Positions 44,634 to 53,360 of a DNA stretch of 64,000 nucleotides are shown piece after piece (position 1 is the first letter of the stretch; every line of letters begins with the position of its first letter). A program made the translations under genes and the position numbers. Source of the stretch: Mycolicibacterium anyangense (lineage in GTDB: Bacteria > Actinomycetota > Actinomycetes > Mycobacteriales > Mycobacteriaceae); NCBI RefSeq assembly GCF_010731855.1, contig NZ_AP022620.1, positions 496,001 to 560,000 of the forward strand. Reading direction: 5' to 3'. The notes under the pieces are model-generated. The model did no database searches and had not been told where the DNA came from. It worked only from the letters and a program-made list of their open reading frames with translations.

Positions 44634-45998
44634 TCAGCCGATCCGCCCGTAACGCGCCAGCGCCTCGACCCGTTCGGTGGCGTGGTCGACGATCGGTTCG
44701 GGGTAGGCCGCGGGCCGCCCGCCCTTGAGTTTGTGGACGTCGGTGACCAACACGTCGGGCCCCGCCAGCTCGGGGACCCAGCGGCGCACGTAGTCACCGC
44801 CCGGGTCGAACTTCTCGCCCTGCGCGGTCGGGTTGAACACCCGGAAATACGGGGCGGCGTCGGTGCCGGACCCCGCGCACCACTGCCAGCCGTGCTGGTT
44901 GTTGGCGACATCCCCGTCGACGAGCTGGTCGAGGAACCACCGTGCGCCCCACTGCCAGGGCAGGTGCAGGTCCTTGACCAGGAAGGAGGCGACGATCATG
45001 CGCACCCGGTTGTGCATGAACCCGGTCTCGAGCAGCTGGCGCATCCCGGCATCCACGATCGGATACCCGGTGCGGCCCTGCGTCCAGGCGTCGAAGGCCG
45101 TCTTCGCCGCGGCGTCGGTGTCGACCTCGATGGCGTCGTAGTTGCGGTTCCAATTGCGCCAGGCGCTCTCGGGCCACTCGGCCAGCACGGCGGCGTAGAA
45201 GTCGCGAAACGCCAGCTCGCGCAGGTAGGCCGCGGCACCGGTGGTTCGCACGTCGAGGTCGGCGGCCATGGTGCGGGGATGAATGGTCCCGAACTTCAGG
45301 TGCGCCGACATCCGGCTGGTGCCCGGTTTGTCGGGGCGGTTGCGGTCCTCGGCGTAGTCGGCCAGCCCGGTATCCACGAACTCGTCCCAGTGGCGCCGCG
45401 CGGCGGCCTCGCCGGCCTCGACATCCATCGTCGCGCCCGGGTCGGGGGCTTCGACCCGGTCGACGCCGGCGAGCGTGTCCGGGTCGATCCAGGCGCCGGC
45501 CTGCGCTGACTGGGCCGGCCCACGCCAGCCGACCTCGCGCCACCGGGCCAGGAAGGGGGTGAACACCTTGTAGGCACTGCCGTCGTCCTTGGTCACCCGG
45601 CCCGGTGAGACCAGGTAAGGGGACCCGGTGGCCTGCACTGTCCGGCCGTCGCCGGCCAACGCCTCGGCGACCGTCCGGTCGCGGCGCGTGCCGAACGGGC
45701 TGAAATCGGCGGAGATGTGGACGGTGTCGGCCTCGATCTGGGCGGCCAGCGCCGGGATCTGGGTCTCGGGCCGGCCCCGGACGATCAGCAACCGGCCGTC
45801 GAGCGTGTCCGCCAGTGCACGCAGCGAGTCGCCCAGGAACTGCAGGCGGCGGGGCCCTGAGGACTGTTCGAGCCGCGGATCGAGGACGAAGACGCCGAGT
45901 ACCTCGGCGCTGTCGGCGGCGGCTTCCAGCAGTGGCGGCAGGTCGTGCACGCGAAGATCGCGGCGAAACCACAGCAGTGTGGACGACATGTCATCCAT
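44634..45998 (-). CDS. phr: Deoxyribodipyrimidine photolyase
   Basis: A 454-residue FAD enzyme repairing UV-induced cyclobutane dimers with light. The N-terminal alpha/beta antenna domain starts STLLWFRRDLRVHD. The C-terminal helical FAD domain has FGTIHPR, LRELAFRDFYAAVLAEWP, TGYPIVDAGMRQLLETGFMHNRVRMIVASFLVKDL, NNQHGWQWCAGSGTDAAPYFRVFNP and the terminal PEPIVDH. All electron-transfer Trp regions look intact. AAGG before ATG 45998 favours it over ATG 45989. Divergent from the deacetylase by 54 bases. Confidence 0.95.
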   Translation of the reverse strand: MDDMSSTLLWFRRDLRVHDLPPLLEAAADSAEVLGVFVLDPRLEQSSGPRRLQFLGDSLRALADTLDGRLLIVRGRPETQIPALAAQIEADTVHISADFSPFGTRRDRTVAEALAGDGRTVQATGSPYLVSPGRVTKDDGSAYKVFTPFLARWREVGWRGPAQSAQAGAWIDPDTLAGVDRVEAPDPGATMDVEAGEAAARRHWDEFVDTGLADYAEDRNRPDKPGTSRMSAHLKFGTIHPRTMAADLDVRTTGAAAYLRELAFRDFYAAVLAEWPESAWRNWNRNYDAIEVDTDAAAKTAFDAWTQGRTGYPIVDAGMRQLLETGFMHNRVRMIVASFLVKDLHLPWQWGARWFLDQLVDGDVANNQHGWQWCAGSGTDAAPYFRVFNPTAQGEKFDPGGDYVRRWVPELAGPDVLVTDVHKLKGGRPAAYPEPIVDHATERVEALARYGRIG

Positions 45999-46052
45999 GC
46001 TGCCTTGTCTTTCCGCCCGGTGCCGGTCGGGGTTGCCTGCCAGAATGCAGCC

Positions 46053-46982
46053 ATGAACCCCGTCGACGGTGCGGCCGGATACCCGCGTGACATGGTCGGC
46101 TACGGCCCGCACCCGCCGGATCCGCAGTGGCCCGGGCAGGCCCACATCGCGTTGCAGTTCGTCCTCAATTACGAGGAAGGTGCGGAGAACAACGTCCTGC
46201 ACGGCGATCCCGCATCGGAGACGTTCCTCTCGGAAATGATTGGCGCCCAGGCATTCCCGAATCGGCATATGAGCATGGAGTCGCTCTACGAGTACGGTTC
46301 ACGTGCTGGGCTGTGGCGCCTGCTGCGGGTCTTCGACCGGCGCGACCTGCCGCTGACCGTGTTCGGCGTGGCGATGGCGCTGGCCCGAAACCCCGAGGCG
46401 GTGGCGGCGTTCACGGCGCGCGGAGACGAGATCGCCTGCCACGGCCTGCGCTGGATCAGTTACCAGCTGGTCGACGCCGCCACCGAACGTGAGCACATGG
46501 CCCGGGCCGTGGACCTCATCGCCGAGCTCACCGGAGCGCCGCCGCTGGGCTGGTACACCGGGCGGGATTCTCCGCAGACCCGCAGCCTGGTGGTCGAGCA
46601 CGGCGGCTTCCTCTACGACTCCGATTCCTATGCCGACGATCTGCCGTACTGGACGACGGTGGACGGTACCGACCACCTGGTGGTGCCCTACACGCTGGAC
46701 ACCAATGACATGCGGTTCGCCAGTGCCGGTGGTTTTCCTTCTGGCGAGCAATTTTTCGCGCACCTGCGCGACGCTTTCGATGTGCTCTACGCCGAGGGCG
46801 TGGCCGGCTCGCCCAAGATGCTCTCGATCGGACTGCACTGCCGGCTGGCCGGGCGGCCCGCCCGCACCGCTGCCCTGGAGCGGTTCCTGGACCATGTGCA
46901 ATCGCACGACAAGGTGTGGATCACCCGCCGGGTGGACATTGCGCGGCACTGGATCGAGCGTTTTCCCGTTCCCTTCGCATAG
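46053..46982 (+). CDS. Polysaccharide-deacetylase-fold hydrolase, PuuE allantoinase-like
   Basis: A 309-residue NodB-fold protein. FVLNYEEGAENNVLHGD replaces the TFDDG motif of chitin deacetylases and is typical of the PuuE (metal-independent allantoinase/cyclic imidase) branch. RHMSMESLYEYGSRAG, EIACHGLRWISY and GWYTGRDSPQTR follow the PuuE layout, with GLHCRLAGRPAR at the end. Chemistry is probably amide or imide hydrolysis of a small cyclic compound. It lies just left of the polysaccharide locus, so a role in sugar deacetylation should not be excluded, but the motifs favour PuuE. Confidence 0.85.
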   Translation: MNPVDGAAGYPRDMVGYGPHPPDPQWPGQAHIALQFVLNYEEGAENNVLHGDPASETFLSEMIGAQAFPNRHMSMESLYEYGSRAGLWRLLRVFDRRDLPLTVFGVAMALARNPEAVAAFTARGDEIACHGLRWISYQLVDAATEREHMARAVDLIAELTGAPPLGWYTGRDSPQTRSLVVEHGGFLYDSDSYADDLPYWTTVDGTDHLVVPYTLDTNDMRFASAGGFPSGEQFFAHLRDAFDVLYAEGVAGSPKMLSIGLHCRLAGRPARTAALERFLDHVQSHDKVWITRRVDIARHWIERFPVPFA

Positions 46983-47264
46983 CGGACCGCATCTTCGCGT
47001 CGCGGCCAGCGCTGTGATAACCGGCACAAATTAACTATCTCGTCTGTAAATTCGGTAATGACATTTTGCTGCTAGAGCAACATTTTCGGCGGCAACAAAA
47101 TCTCTACCGGTGCCTGTTACACGAATTACTGAAATGTGAACAACCAGACACGACGGCCGTCTGGGGTTGTGGGTCCAGCCCGGTCAAGTTTGAATATTCA
47201 CACGGGTCGGGAAACCTAACCGCGCCAACGAAGTCCACGGTGCCATTGGCACAGGGCTTGCGTA
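46983..47264. other. AT-rich 282-base leader of the polysaccharide locus
   Basis: This gap is visibly richer in A and T than its neighbours (for example CAAATTAACTATC, TTTGAATATTCACAC). It contains one strong dyad (47140-47170) and no credible gene. It is the natural place for the main promoter of the polysaccharide operon and could be a site for an AT-binding silencer such as Lsr2. Confidence 0.6.
47140..47170. promoter_or_regulatory. Dyad in the polysaccharide leader
   Basis: ACAACCAGAC pairs with GTCTGG-GG-TTGT: a six-base perfect inner stem and a four-base outer stem separated by a two-base bulge, around a nine-base loop. It may be an attenuator hairpin or a repressor site. No T-run follows. 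Confidence 0.45.
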
Positions 47265-48431
47265 GTGGGGGCGGCCGACTTTGGGAGGGACGACATCGGT
47301 TCGTACCCCGTGGCGATCGCCCACGACTATCTGACGCAACGCGGCGGCGCCGAGAAGGTTGTTCTAGCAATTAGCCGAGCTTTCCCAGAAGCTCCCATTT
47401 ATACGTTGCTATACGAGCCGGAAGGTACGTATCCGGAGTTCGCCGACCGCGACATCCGGGTCTCCCCGCTCAACCGGGTGGGACCGCTGCGGCGGCACCA
47501 TCGTGCTGCGTTGCCGGTACTCCCGTTCGCCGCGCAGGCGATGACGGTCGACGCGGATCTGGTGATCACCAGCTCCAGCGGCTGGGCGCATGGCTTTCGC
47601 ACCACGGGGGAGAAGCTCGTCTACTGCTACTCCCCGGCGCGGTGGCTCTACGCCAGCGACATGTATCTGGGCGAGGGGGCCGGAGTGATGAAGCGGGCCG
47701 TCCTGGCCGCCCTCGGCCCCTACCTCAAGCGGTGGGACAAGCGCGCGGCGCTGTCCTGCCAGCGTTACGTCGCGATCTCGTCGGTCACCCAGACCCGCAT
47801 CCGCGACGCGTACGGCATCGACGCTCCGGTGCTCCCCGCGCCGGTCGCAATGACCGGCGCCGAGCGGGCGACAACGATCGACGACGTGACGGATTGGCTG
47901 GCGCGTTCCGGTGCGCAACGGCCCGACGGCGCCTTCTACCTGTGCGTCTCGCGTCTGCTGCCTTACAAGAACGTCGATCAGGTGGTACGTGCGTTCGCCG
48001 ACCTGGATCGGCGGCTGATCGTCGTGGGCCGTGGTCCCGAGGCCGAGCGTATTCGCGCCCTCGCTCCCGCCAATGTCCTCATGCTCGAAGGCCTTTCGGA
48101 CAGCGAGATGGTGTGGCTGTATCAGAACTGTCGTGCGGTGGTGGCGGCCAGCTACGAGGACTACGGGCTGACCCCGATCGAGGCCGGGGTCTGGGGCCGG
48201 CCGAGCATCGTGTTGCGCTGGGGAGGCTTCGTCGACACCGTGATCGACGGTGGCACCGGGGTGTTCTTCGATCGACCGGAGGCGTCCGAGATCGCTCGCG
48301 CCGTCCGACTGCTGGAGTCCTCGCGATTCGACGAGGGCGAGATCCGCGGCGCAATGGAGCGCTTCAGCGAAGCCCGATTCATCGACGGGCTGCGTTCCGA
48401 AATACAAGCGACCATAGGGGTAGCGGCATGA
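47265..48431 (+). CDS. GT4-type glycosyltransferase (WbaZ-like)
   Basis: A retaining GT-B glycosyltransferase of up to 388 residues. The N-terminal domain has AIAHDYLTQRGGAEKVVLAISRAFPEAPIYTLLY. The donor domain has YLCVSRLLPYKNVDQVVRAFADLDRRLIVVGRGPE and ASYEDYGLTPIEAGVWGRPSI, the family's E-x7-E region. The opening resembles WbaZ/mannosyltransferases that use GDP-mannose. GTG 47265 is the first start, but GTG 47310 (just before AIAHDY) is close to the family start and cannot be excluded. Its TGA overlaps the next ATG. Confidence 0.88.
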   Translation: MGAADFGRDDIGSYPVAIAHDYLTQRGGAEKVVLAISRAFPEAPIYTLLYEPEGTYPEFADRDIRVSPLNRVGPLRRHHRAALPVLPFAAQAMTVDADLVITSSSGWAHGFRTTGEKLVYCYSPARWLYASDMYLGEGAGVMKRAVLAALGPYLKRWDKRAALSCQRYVAISSVTQTRIRDAYGIDAPVLPAPVAMTGAERATTIDDVTDWLARSGAQRPDGAFYLCVSRLLPYKNVDQVVRAFADLDRRLIVVGRGPEAERIRALAPANVLMLEGLSDSEMVWLYQNCRAVVAASYEDYGLTPIEAGVWGRPSIVLRWGGFVDTVIDGGTGVFFDRPEASEIARAVRLLESSRFDEGEIRGAMERFSEARFIDGLRSEIQATIGVAA

Positions 48432-49453
48432 GACTCATTCCAGGAATCGACGAGCCGAAGAAGTCGGCGCTGATCACCGGCGTCACCGGACAGGACGGGC
48501 TGTACCTCTCGGAATTGCTGCTGTCCAAGGGGTACACCGTCTACGGGCTGATCCGGGGCCAGAACAATCCCAAAGAGGTGATGCTGCGCGAGACGGTCCC
48601 CGGTGTGCAGATCGTCACCGGCGACCTGCTCGACATGTCGAGTTTGATGCGCGCGTTGACGATTGCCGAGCCCGACGAGGTGTACAACCTGGGAGCGGTC
48701 TCGTTCGTGGCGTACTCCTGGCGCAACGCTCGGTTGACCACCGATGTCACCGGTGGCGGGGTCCTCAACATGCTCGAGGCCATTCGGCTCTACCAGGACA
48801 TCGCCGGTCGCAAGGTCCGGTTCTACCAGGCCTCCAGTTCCGAGATGTTCGGGAAGGTCCAGCAGGTGCCGCAGACCGAATCGACGCTGTTGTGGCCGCG
48901 GTCGCCCTACGGCGTGGCCAAGGTGTACGGCCACTACATGACCGTCAACTACCGTGAGTCCTACGATATGCACGCCAGCTCGGGAATCCTGTTCAACCAC
49001 GAGTCCCCAAGGCGCGGAGTCGAATTCGTCACCCGCAAGGTCTCGCGAGCGGTGGCGCGGATTGCGCTGGGCGGTCAGTCGCATGTCACCCTCGGCAATC
49101 TCGACGCTCGCCGGGACTGGGGTTTTGCCGGCGACTATGTCGAGGCGATGTACCGCATGCTGCAGCAGGACGTCGCCGATGACTACGTGATCTGCACCGG
49201 CCGTACCCATTCCATCCGCGAGATGCTGGACATCGCGTTCGCCACGGTGGGGATCGAGGACTGGGAACCCTATGTCCAGTTGGACAAGTCGCTGATCCGG
49301 CCAGCCGAGGTGGACCTGCTGGTGGGCGATGCCACCAAGGCGCAGCGGGTGCTCGGCTGGCAGCCGAGCGTGGGCTTCCGCGAGCTCATCGAGATGATGG
49401 TGTACAGCGATCTCGACAGCGAGTCGCGTGCCATGCGCGCGGCCGCGCTGTAG
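48428..49453 (+). CDS. gmd: GDP-mannose 4,6-dehydratase
   Basis: A 341-residue extended SDR converting GDP-mannose to GDP-4-keto-6-deoxymannose, the precursor of fucose, rhamnose and related 6-deoxy sugars. The cofactor site is ALITGVTGQDGLYLSELLL, the dehydratase motif ASSSEMFGKVQQVPQTE (Ser and Glu of the catalytic set), the Tyr/Lys pair YGVAK, and the family marker FNHESPRRGVEFVTRK. ATG 48428 overlaps the preceding stop. The second family member follows nine bases after it. Confidence 0.93.
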   Translation: MRLIPGIDEPKKSALITGVTGQDGLYLSELLLSKGYTVYGLIRGQNNPKEVMLRETVPGVQIVTGDLLDMSSLMRALTIAEPDEVYNLGAVSFVAYSWRNARLTTDVTGGGVLNMLEAIRLYQDIAGRKVRFYQASSSEMFGKVQQVPQTESTLLWPRSPYGVAKVYGHYMTVNYRESYDMHASSGILFNHESPRRGVEFVTRKVSRAVARIALGGQSHVTLGNLDARRDWGFAGDYVEAMYRMLQQDVADDYVICTGRTHSIREMLDIAFATVGIEDWEPYVQLDKSLIRPAEVDLLVGDATKAQRVLGWQPSVGFRELIEMMVYSDLDSESRAMRAAAL

Positions 49454-49462
49454 CCGGCACCG

Positions 49463-50473
49463 ATGGCTTACCCACCACCATCGGCAGGCACCGCTCTGAT
49501 CACCGGTGTCACCGGGCAGGACGGCCAGTACCTGGCCCCGTTGTTGCATGCCTTCGGCTTCACCGTGCATGGGACGGTGCGGCCTGGCTCACCGCCGGGA
49601 CGGACCCCGCCAGGGGTGCCGGTCGTCGAACACCGGGTGGACCTGGAGAACCGGCACGCCGTGCTGCGGCTCATCGAAAGCATTGACCCGCAGTACGTCT
49701 TCCATCTGGCCGGGGTGACCTCGGTGGCCGCGTCGTGGTCCGATCCGGTGTCGACACTGAACTTCAACGCCAGCTCCACGACCGCGTTGCTGGACGCCTG
49801 CCTGCGGGTTCAGGACGAGCAGGGTAGTCCGATCGTTGTGGTCAACGCCTCCAGCGCGGAGATCTTCTCCGGGGCGGCCTCATCACCGCAGTCCGAAGCC
49901 ACCCCGATCGAGCCCACCTCGCCCTACGGTGCGTCGAAGGCGCTGGGCCACATGATGTGTGTGATCTATCGTTCGCGTGGGCTGGCGGCCTCCAACGCCA
50001 TCCTCTACAACCACGAATCACCGCTTCGCCCGACACATTTCGTGACGCGGAAGATCACTGCAGCGGTCGCGCGGATCGCCCGTGGCCTGCAGGACTCACT
50101 CACGCTTGGTGACCTGCAGACCCGCAGGGACTGGGGGTGGGCGCCGGACTATGTCGATGCGCTGTACCGGATCGCCCTGCAAGGGGTGGGGGACGACTTC
50201 GTGATCGCGACCGGAATCTCGCACTCGATCGGCGACTTCGTGGCGGCTGCCTTCGCCGAAGTCGGAATCGACGACTGGCACTCGTTCGTGCAGACCGATG
50301 CCACCCTGCGCCGGCCGACCGATCCGGTGGAGATGGTGGGCGATTCCCTCTACGCCCGGCGCGTCCTGGGCTGGCAACCGTCGGTGGATTTCACCGACAT
50401 GGTGGCCGCGATGGTGCGCCACGACCTCGACGAGATCGCAATGCCGCAACATGCCGTAGGAGGAGACCTATGA
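49463..50473 (+). CDS. Second GDP-mannose dehydratase-family SDR (dehydratase or 4-reductase)
   Basis: A 336-residue homologue of the preceding protein. ALITGVTGQDGQYLAPLL, the ASSAEIF region with Glu, YGASK and YNHESPLRPTHFVTRK are all retained, and RRDWGWAPDYVDALYRI matches its neighbour's RRDWGFAGDYVEAMYRM. Having two such genes in tandem suggests that this copy has become the partner reductase (RMD/GDP-6-deoxy-talose type) or a paralogue for another sugar; sequence alone does not decide. TGA overlaps the acetyltransferase ATG. Confidence 0.85.
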   Translation: MAYPPPSAGTALITGVTGQDGQYLAPLLHAFGFTVHGTVRPGSPPGRTPPGVPVVEHRVDLENRHAVLRLIESIDPQYVFHLAGVTSVAASWSDPVSTLNFNASSTTALLDACLRVQDEQGSPIVVVNASSAEIFSGAASSPQSEATPIEPTSPYGASKALGHMMCVIYRSRGLAASNAILYNHESPLRPTHFVTRKITAAVARIARGLQDSLTLGDLQTRRDWGWAPDYVDALYRIALQGVGDDFVIATGISHSIGDFVAAAFAEVGIDDWHSFVQTDATLRRPTDPVEMVGDSLYARRVLGWQPSVDFTDMVAAMVRHDLDEIAMPQHAVGGDL

Positions 50474-51090
50474 CCAGCGAACCCCTGCTGACCGACGACG
50501 GCTTACCGCCCTCGCTGGAGCCGGTGAAACCACCGCCGATGCAGGACATCTCGTTTCTCCGCAAGCTGTACAACCGCGTCGGGCTGCTGGGCTTCAACCT
50601 GTTCTTCACCTACTTCCCGTCGCATCATGTGCGGCAGGCCTATCTGCGATTGTTCGGCGCCAAGATCGGCAAGGACTCGTCGATCTTCCGCGGCACCACC
50701 ATCCTGGATATCGGGAACCTGACGATCGGGGAGGCCTGCTCGATCGGCTTCCGCTGCATGCTCGACGCCCGCGGCGGAATCACGATCGGCGACAACGTGG
50801 TTCTGGCCTCTGACGTCCACATCATCGGCGGCTATCACGACCACAACGACCCGTCGTTCGCCCCGATCCTTCAGCCATGCGTCATCGAGGACTATGTCTG
50901 GGTCGCCAGCAGATCCACGATCCTGTCGGGGGTGACGCTCGGCCGCGGCGCCGTGGTCGGTGGCTGCTCGATGGTGCGTGGTGACGTGGGTGCGCTGCAG
51001 GTGGTGGCCGGAGTACCGGCCAAGGTACTCAGCACCCGTAACCCGGACGCGTTGCGATACCGTCCCAAGTACCGGCCGCTGTTCTACTAG
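50470..51090 (+). CDS. Hexapeptide-repeat acyltransferase (WcaF/Maa-like)
   Basis: A 206-residue left-handed beta-helix acetyltransferase. Hexad repeats run from about residue 65 (FGAKIGKDSSIFRGTTILDIGNLTIGEACSIGFRCMLDARGGITIGDNVVLASDVHIIGG) to VIEDYVWVASRSTILSGVTLGRGAVVGGCSMV and AGVPAKVLSTR. The His in GGYHDHNDPSF is at the catalytic place. It would O-acetylate a sugar of the repeating unit. AGGAG precedes ATG 50470, which overlaps the upstream stop. Confidence 0.92.
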   Translation: MTSEPLLTDDGLPPSLEPVKPPPMQDISFLRKLYNRVGLLGFNLFFTYFPSHHVRQAYLRLFGAKIGKDSSIFRGTTILDIGNLTIGEACSIGFRCMLDARGGITIGDNVVLASDVHIIGGYHDHNDPSFAPILQPCVIEDYVWVASRSTILSGVTLGRGAVVGGCSMVRGDVGALQVVAGVPAKVLSTRNPDALRYRPKYRPLFY

Positions 51091-52206
51091 ATGGGCGGCT
51101 CACTGGCCGGCGCCCGGCTCATCTACCTCGGCCCGCGGGACGGGGCCGGCGGGGTCGGGGATTATGCCCAGCAGTTCCTCGACGCCGTGCGCCCGCTCTT
51201 CGGCGCCGTCGTCGAATACCGGCACGGCGGCCCCGGCGAGGACGGCGTGGCCGACCTGCGGCGGCACCGCCGGGCCGTCGGCACGCTGATCGACGAACCG
51301 TATCCCGGACCCACCCTGGTGCATGCCGAACTCAGTGGCGGTGCGGTGACGCCGTTCTGGGCCATCGCCGGGCGTCGGGATGTGGCCCTGAGCGCTACGG
51401 TGCACGACCCGCCGAACCTGATCTGGTGGCCGTGGCGCACCCGCTTCATGGCCAACCATCGACTGGTCAACCACGGGGTGCATGTACCGCTGCAGGCCGT
51501 CTCGCGCCGCGTCGAGCGATCGGTGGCCGCCGGATTGCAGCTGTTCTCGCTGACCGACAGCGGGGCCCGGTCGCTGGCGTCGGCGTATCCGCGGGCCCGG
51601 GTGGCCAGGGTGCCGCATATCGCGCCGGTGCGCCGTGCGGTGACGCCGGCCCCGCAGCGTCCCCTCGCCGTGGGGTTCTTCGGATTGGTCTATCGCGGAA
51701 AGGGTTTCGAGCTGATCGGCCGGATCCGTGAACTCCTCAGCGATGATGTTGCGATCCGGGTGGCCGGCCGCGGAACCGAACAGCTGCCATCCGTTCCCGG
51801 CATCGACATCGTCGGCGGTGTCGAAGGCGCCGACGAGGATGCCTTCTTCGAGTCGGTCCGTGCCGTCGTCGTGCCCTACGGCCGGCGCACCTTCTACGGC
51901 CCCGCGTACCCGTCCTCCGCGGTGGTGACCCACGCGATCGGCTACGGCACACCGGTGATCTGCAGTGACCACGGGGCACTGGTGGACCTCGACCAACGGC
52001 ACGGTGCCGTCGTGGTGCGGGTACCGAGTACCGACAGCACCGGTGGCGTCGAGCAGTTCTGCTGGGCCATCGACTATCTGGTCAAGGATTCCGAGCGGCT
52101 GCATCAACTCGGGGCCAACGCCATCCTGGAACGGGACAGGCGCTCGCCGCAGCGGGTCGCGCAGGCCTACGCCGAGCACTGGTCCCGGATGGTGGGCACC
52201 CGGTGA
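51091..52206 (+). CDS. GT4-like glycosyltransferase
   Basis: A 371-residue GT-B protein starting immediately after the acetyltransferase stop with no intervening base. The front has LIYLGPRDGAGGVGDYAQQFLDAV, an acceptor-domain glycine-rich loop. The donor domain has AVGFFGLVYRGKGFELIGRIRELL and GPAYPSSAVVTHAIGYGTPVICSD in the position of the nucleotide-sugar motif. Identity to well-known members is not obvious by eye. It likely adds one sugar of the repeat unit on the cytoplasmic face. TGA overlaps the flippase GTG. Confidence 0.82.
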   Translation: MGGSLAGARLIYLGPRDGAGGVGDYAQQFLDAVRPLFGAVVEYRHGGPGEDGVADLRRHRRAVGTLIDEPYPGPTLVHAELSGGAVTPFWAIAGRRDVALSATVHDPPNLIWWPWRTRFMANHRLVNHGVHVPLQAVSRRVERSVAAGLQLFSLTDSGARSLASAYPRARVARVPHIAPVRRAVTPAPQRPLAVGFFGLVYRGKGFELIGRIRELLSDDVAIRVAGRGTEQLPSVPGIDIVGGVEGADEDAFFESVRAVVVPYGRRTFYGPAYPSSAVVTHAIGYGTPVICSDHGALVDLDQRHGAVVVRVPSTDSTGGVEQFCWAIDYLVKDSERLHQLGANAILERDRRSPQRVAQAYAEHWSRMVGTR

Positions 52207-53360
52207 GCGAGGTGTCGTCACCGGCGCCGCCGACAGTGAGCCGGATCGGCAAGACGGTGCTCGCAGCCGTGTGGATGTACGGCGGGCGCGGCGTGGGCCT
52301 GCTGTGGACACTGGCGGTGATCAAGCGGCTGGGGATCGCCGACTATGGCCTGTACGCCATGGGTTTCGCCCTGGCAGCGATCATCTGCGCGCCGCTGGAC
52401 AACCCGTTCAACGTGCGGGCCCTGCGGGAATCCGAGGAGCGATTCCTGCGTGAACGCACCACCCGGGTCGGGCTGGGCCTGCTGCTGATGGCCGCGGGTA
52501 TTGCCGTCGTCGACGTGCACTACATCGCCTGGTTCGGTCTGGTGGTCGGTGGCGGCGAACTGGTGTTCAACGCCTACAAGAGCCGGGACCTGCGCGACGG
52601 GCATCCGGACCGGGTGATGCGACGCGACACCGTCCGGCAGATCAGCAGCATCGCACTCGCCAGCGCCTACCTCTTCGCCGCTGCAGCACCGACGTTGCTG
52701 ACCGCGAGCCTGCTGTACTGCGTGCCCTATGCCGTCATCGCCGCGCTGGCGGTGCTCACGGTCCGTGGTCACCGGCCGGAACTGCCGGGGCCGCCCAGGC
52801 TGGTCGCGGCACTGGTCATGGAGCACCTGGGCAACGCCCTCTATATCCAGGGTGACGTGCTGCTGCTCGGGTTTCTCACCGACTCCCGGGTGGCGGGTCT
52901 GTATTCGGTGGCATCAGTGATGGCCTGGGCGGTGGCGGCGCTGGGCCAGTCCTACGTCGCGACCTACCACGAACCGCTGCGGGAGTCCGGCGGTGACCTG
53001 GCGAGCGGACCGCCGCGAAAGTCCATCGTCACCGTCTCGGTGGTGGCGATGCTGCTGATCCTGCTGGTCGGCATCGGCCTGGTGGTGTCACCCGCGCCGC
53101 GCGAGCTGGGCGTTGCCATGGTCCTGATGTCGGTGTTCTGCTGCATGCGCACCGCCAACTACATCTACACCGCGGTGCTCTACATGCAACACCGGGATCT
53201 GTTGCGGGCCTGGGCCGCAGTGGGTTTGGTGCCGGTGAAACTGGCGTGTGTGGCAGGGCTGGCACCACTGGGCGCCGTCGGTGCGGCGGTGGCTTCGGTG
53301 CTGACCGACGCGGTCCTGTTGGCGCTCTACCTGAAGATCCTGTACCGAAGGGGTGGTTGA
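52203..53360 (+). CDS. Wzx-like polysaccharide flippase (MOP superfamily)
   Basis: A 385-residue membrane protein with roughly ten to twelve hydrophobic helices and no large soluble domain. The first helices (VLAAVWMYGGRGVGLLWTLAVIKRLGIADYGLYAMGFALAAIICAPLD) have the LG-DYG-Y pattern of Wzx/RfbX transporters, and EHLGNALYIQGDVLLLGFLTDSRVAGLYSVAS is the matching mid-protein repeat. It would flip the lipid-linked repeating unit across the membrane. GTG start overlapping the previous stop. Confidence 0.85.
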   Translation: MSEVSSPAPPTVSRIGKTVLAAVWMYGGRGVGLLWTLAVIKRLGIADYGLYAMGFALAAIICAPLDNPFNVRALRESEERFLRERTTRVGLGLLLMAAGIAVVDVHYIAWFGLVVGGGELVFNAYKSRDLRDGHPDRVMRRDTVRQISSIALASAYLFAAAAPTLLTASLLYCVPYAVIAALAVLTVRGHRPELPGPPRLVAALVMEHLGNALYIQGDVLLLGFLTDSRVAGLYSVASVMAWAVAALGQSYVATYHEPLRESGGDLASGPPRKSIVTVSVVAMLLILLVGIGLVVSPAPRELGVAMVLMSVFCCMRTANYIYTAVLYMQHRDLLRAWAAVGLVPVKLACVAGLAPLGAVGAAVASVLTDAVLLALYLKILYRRGG

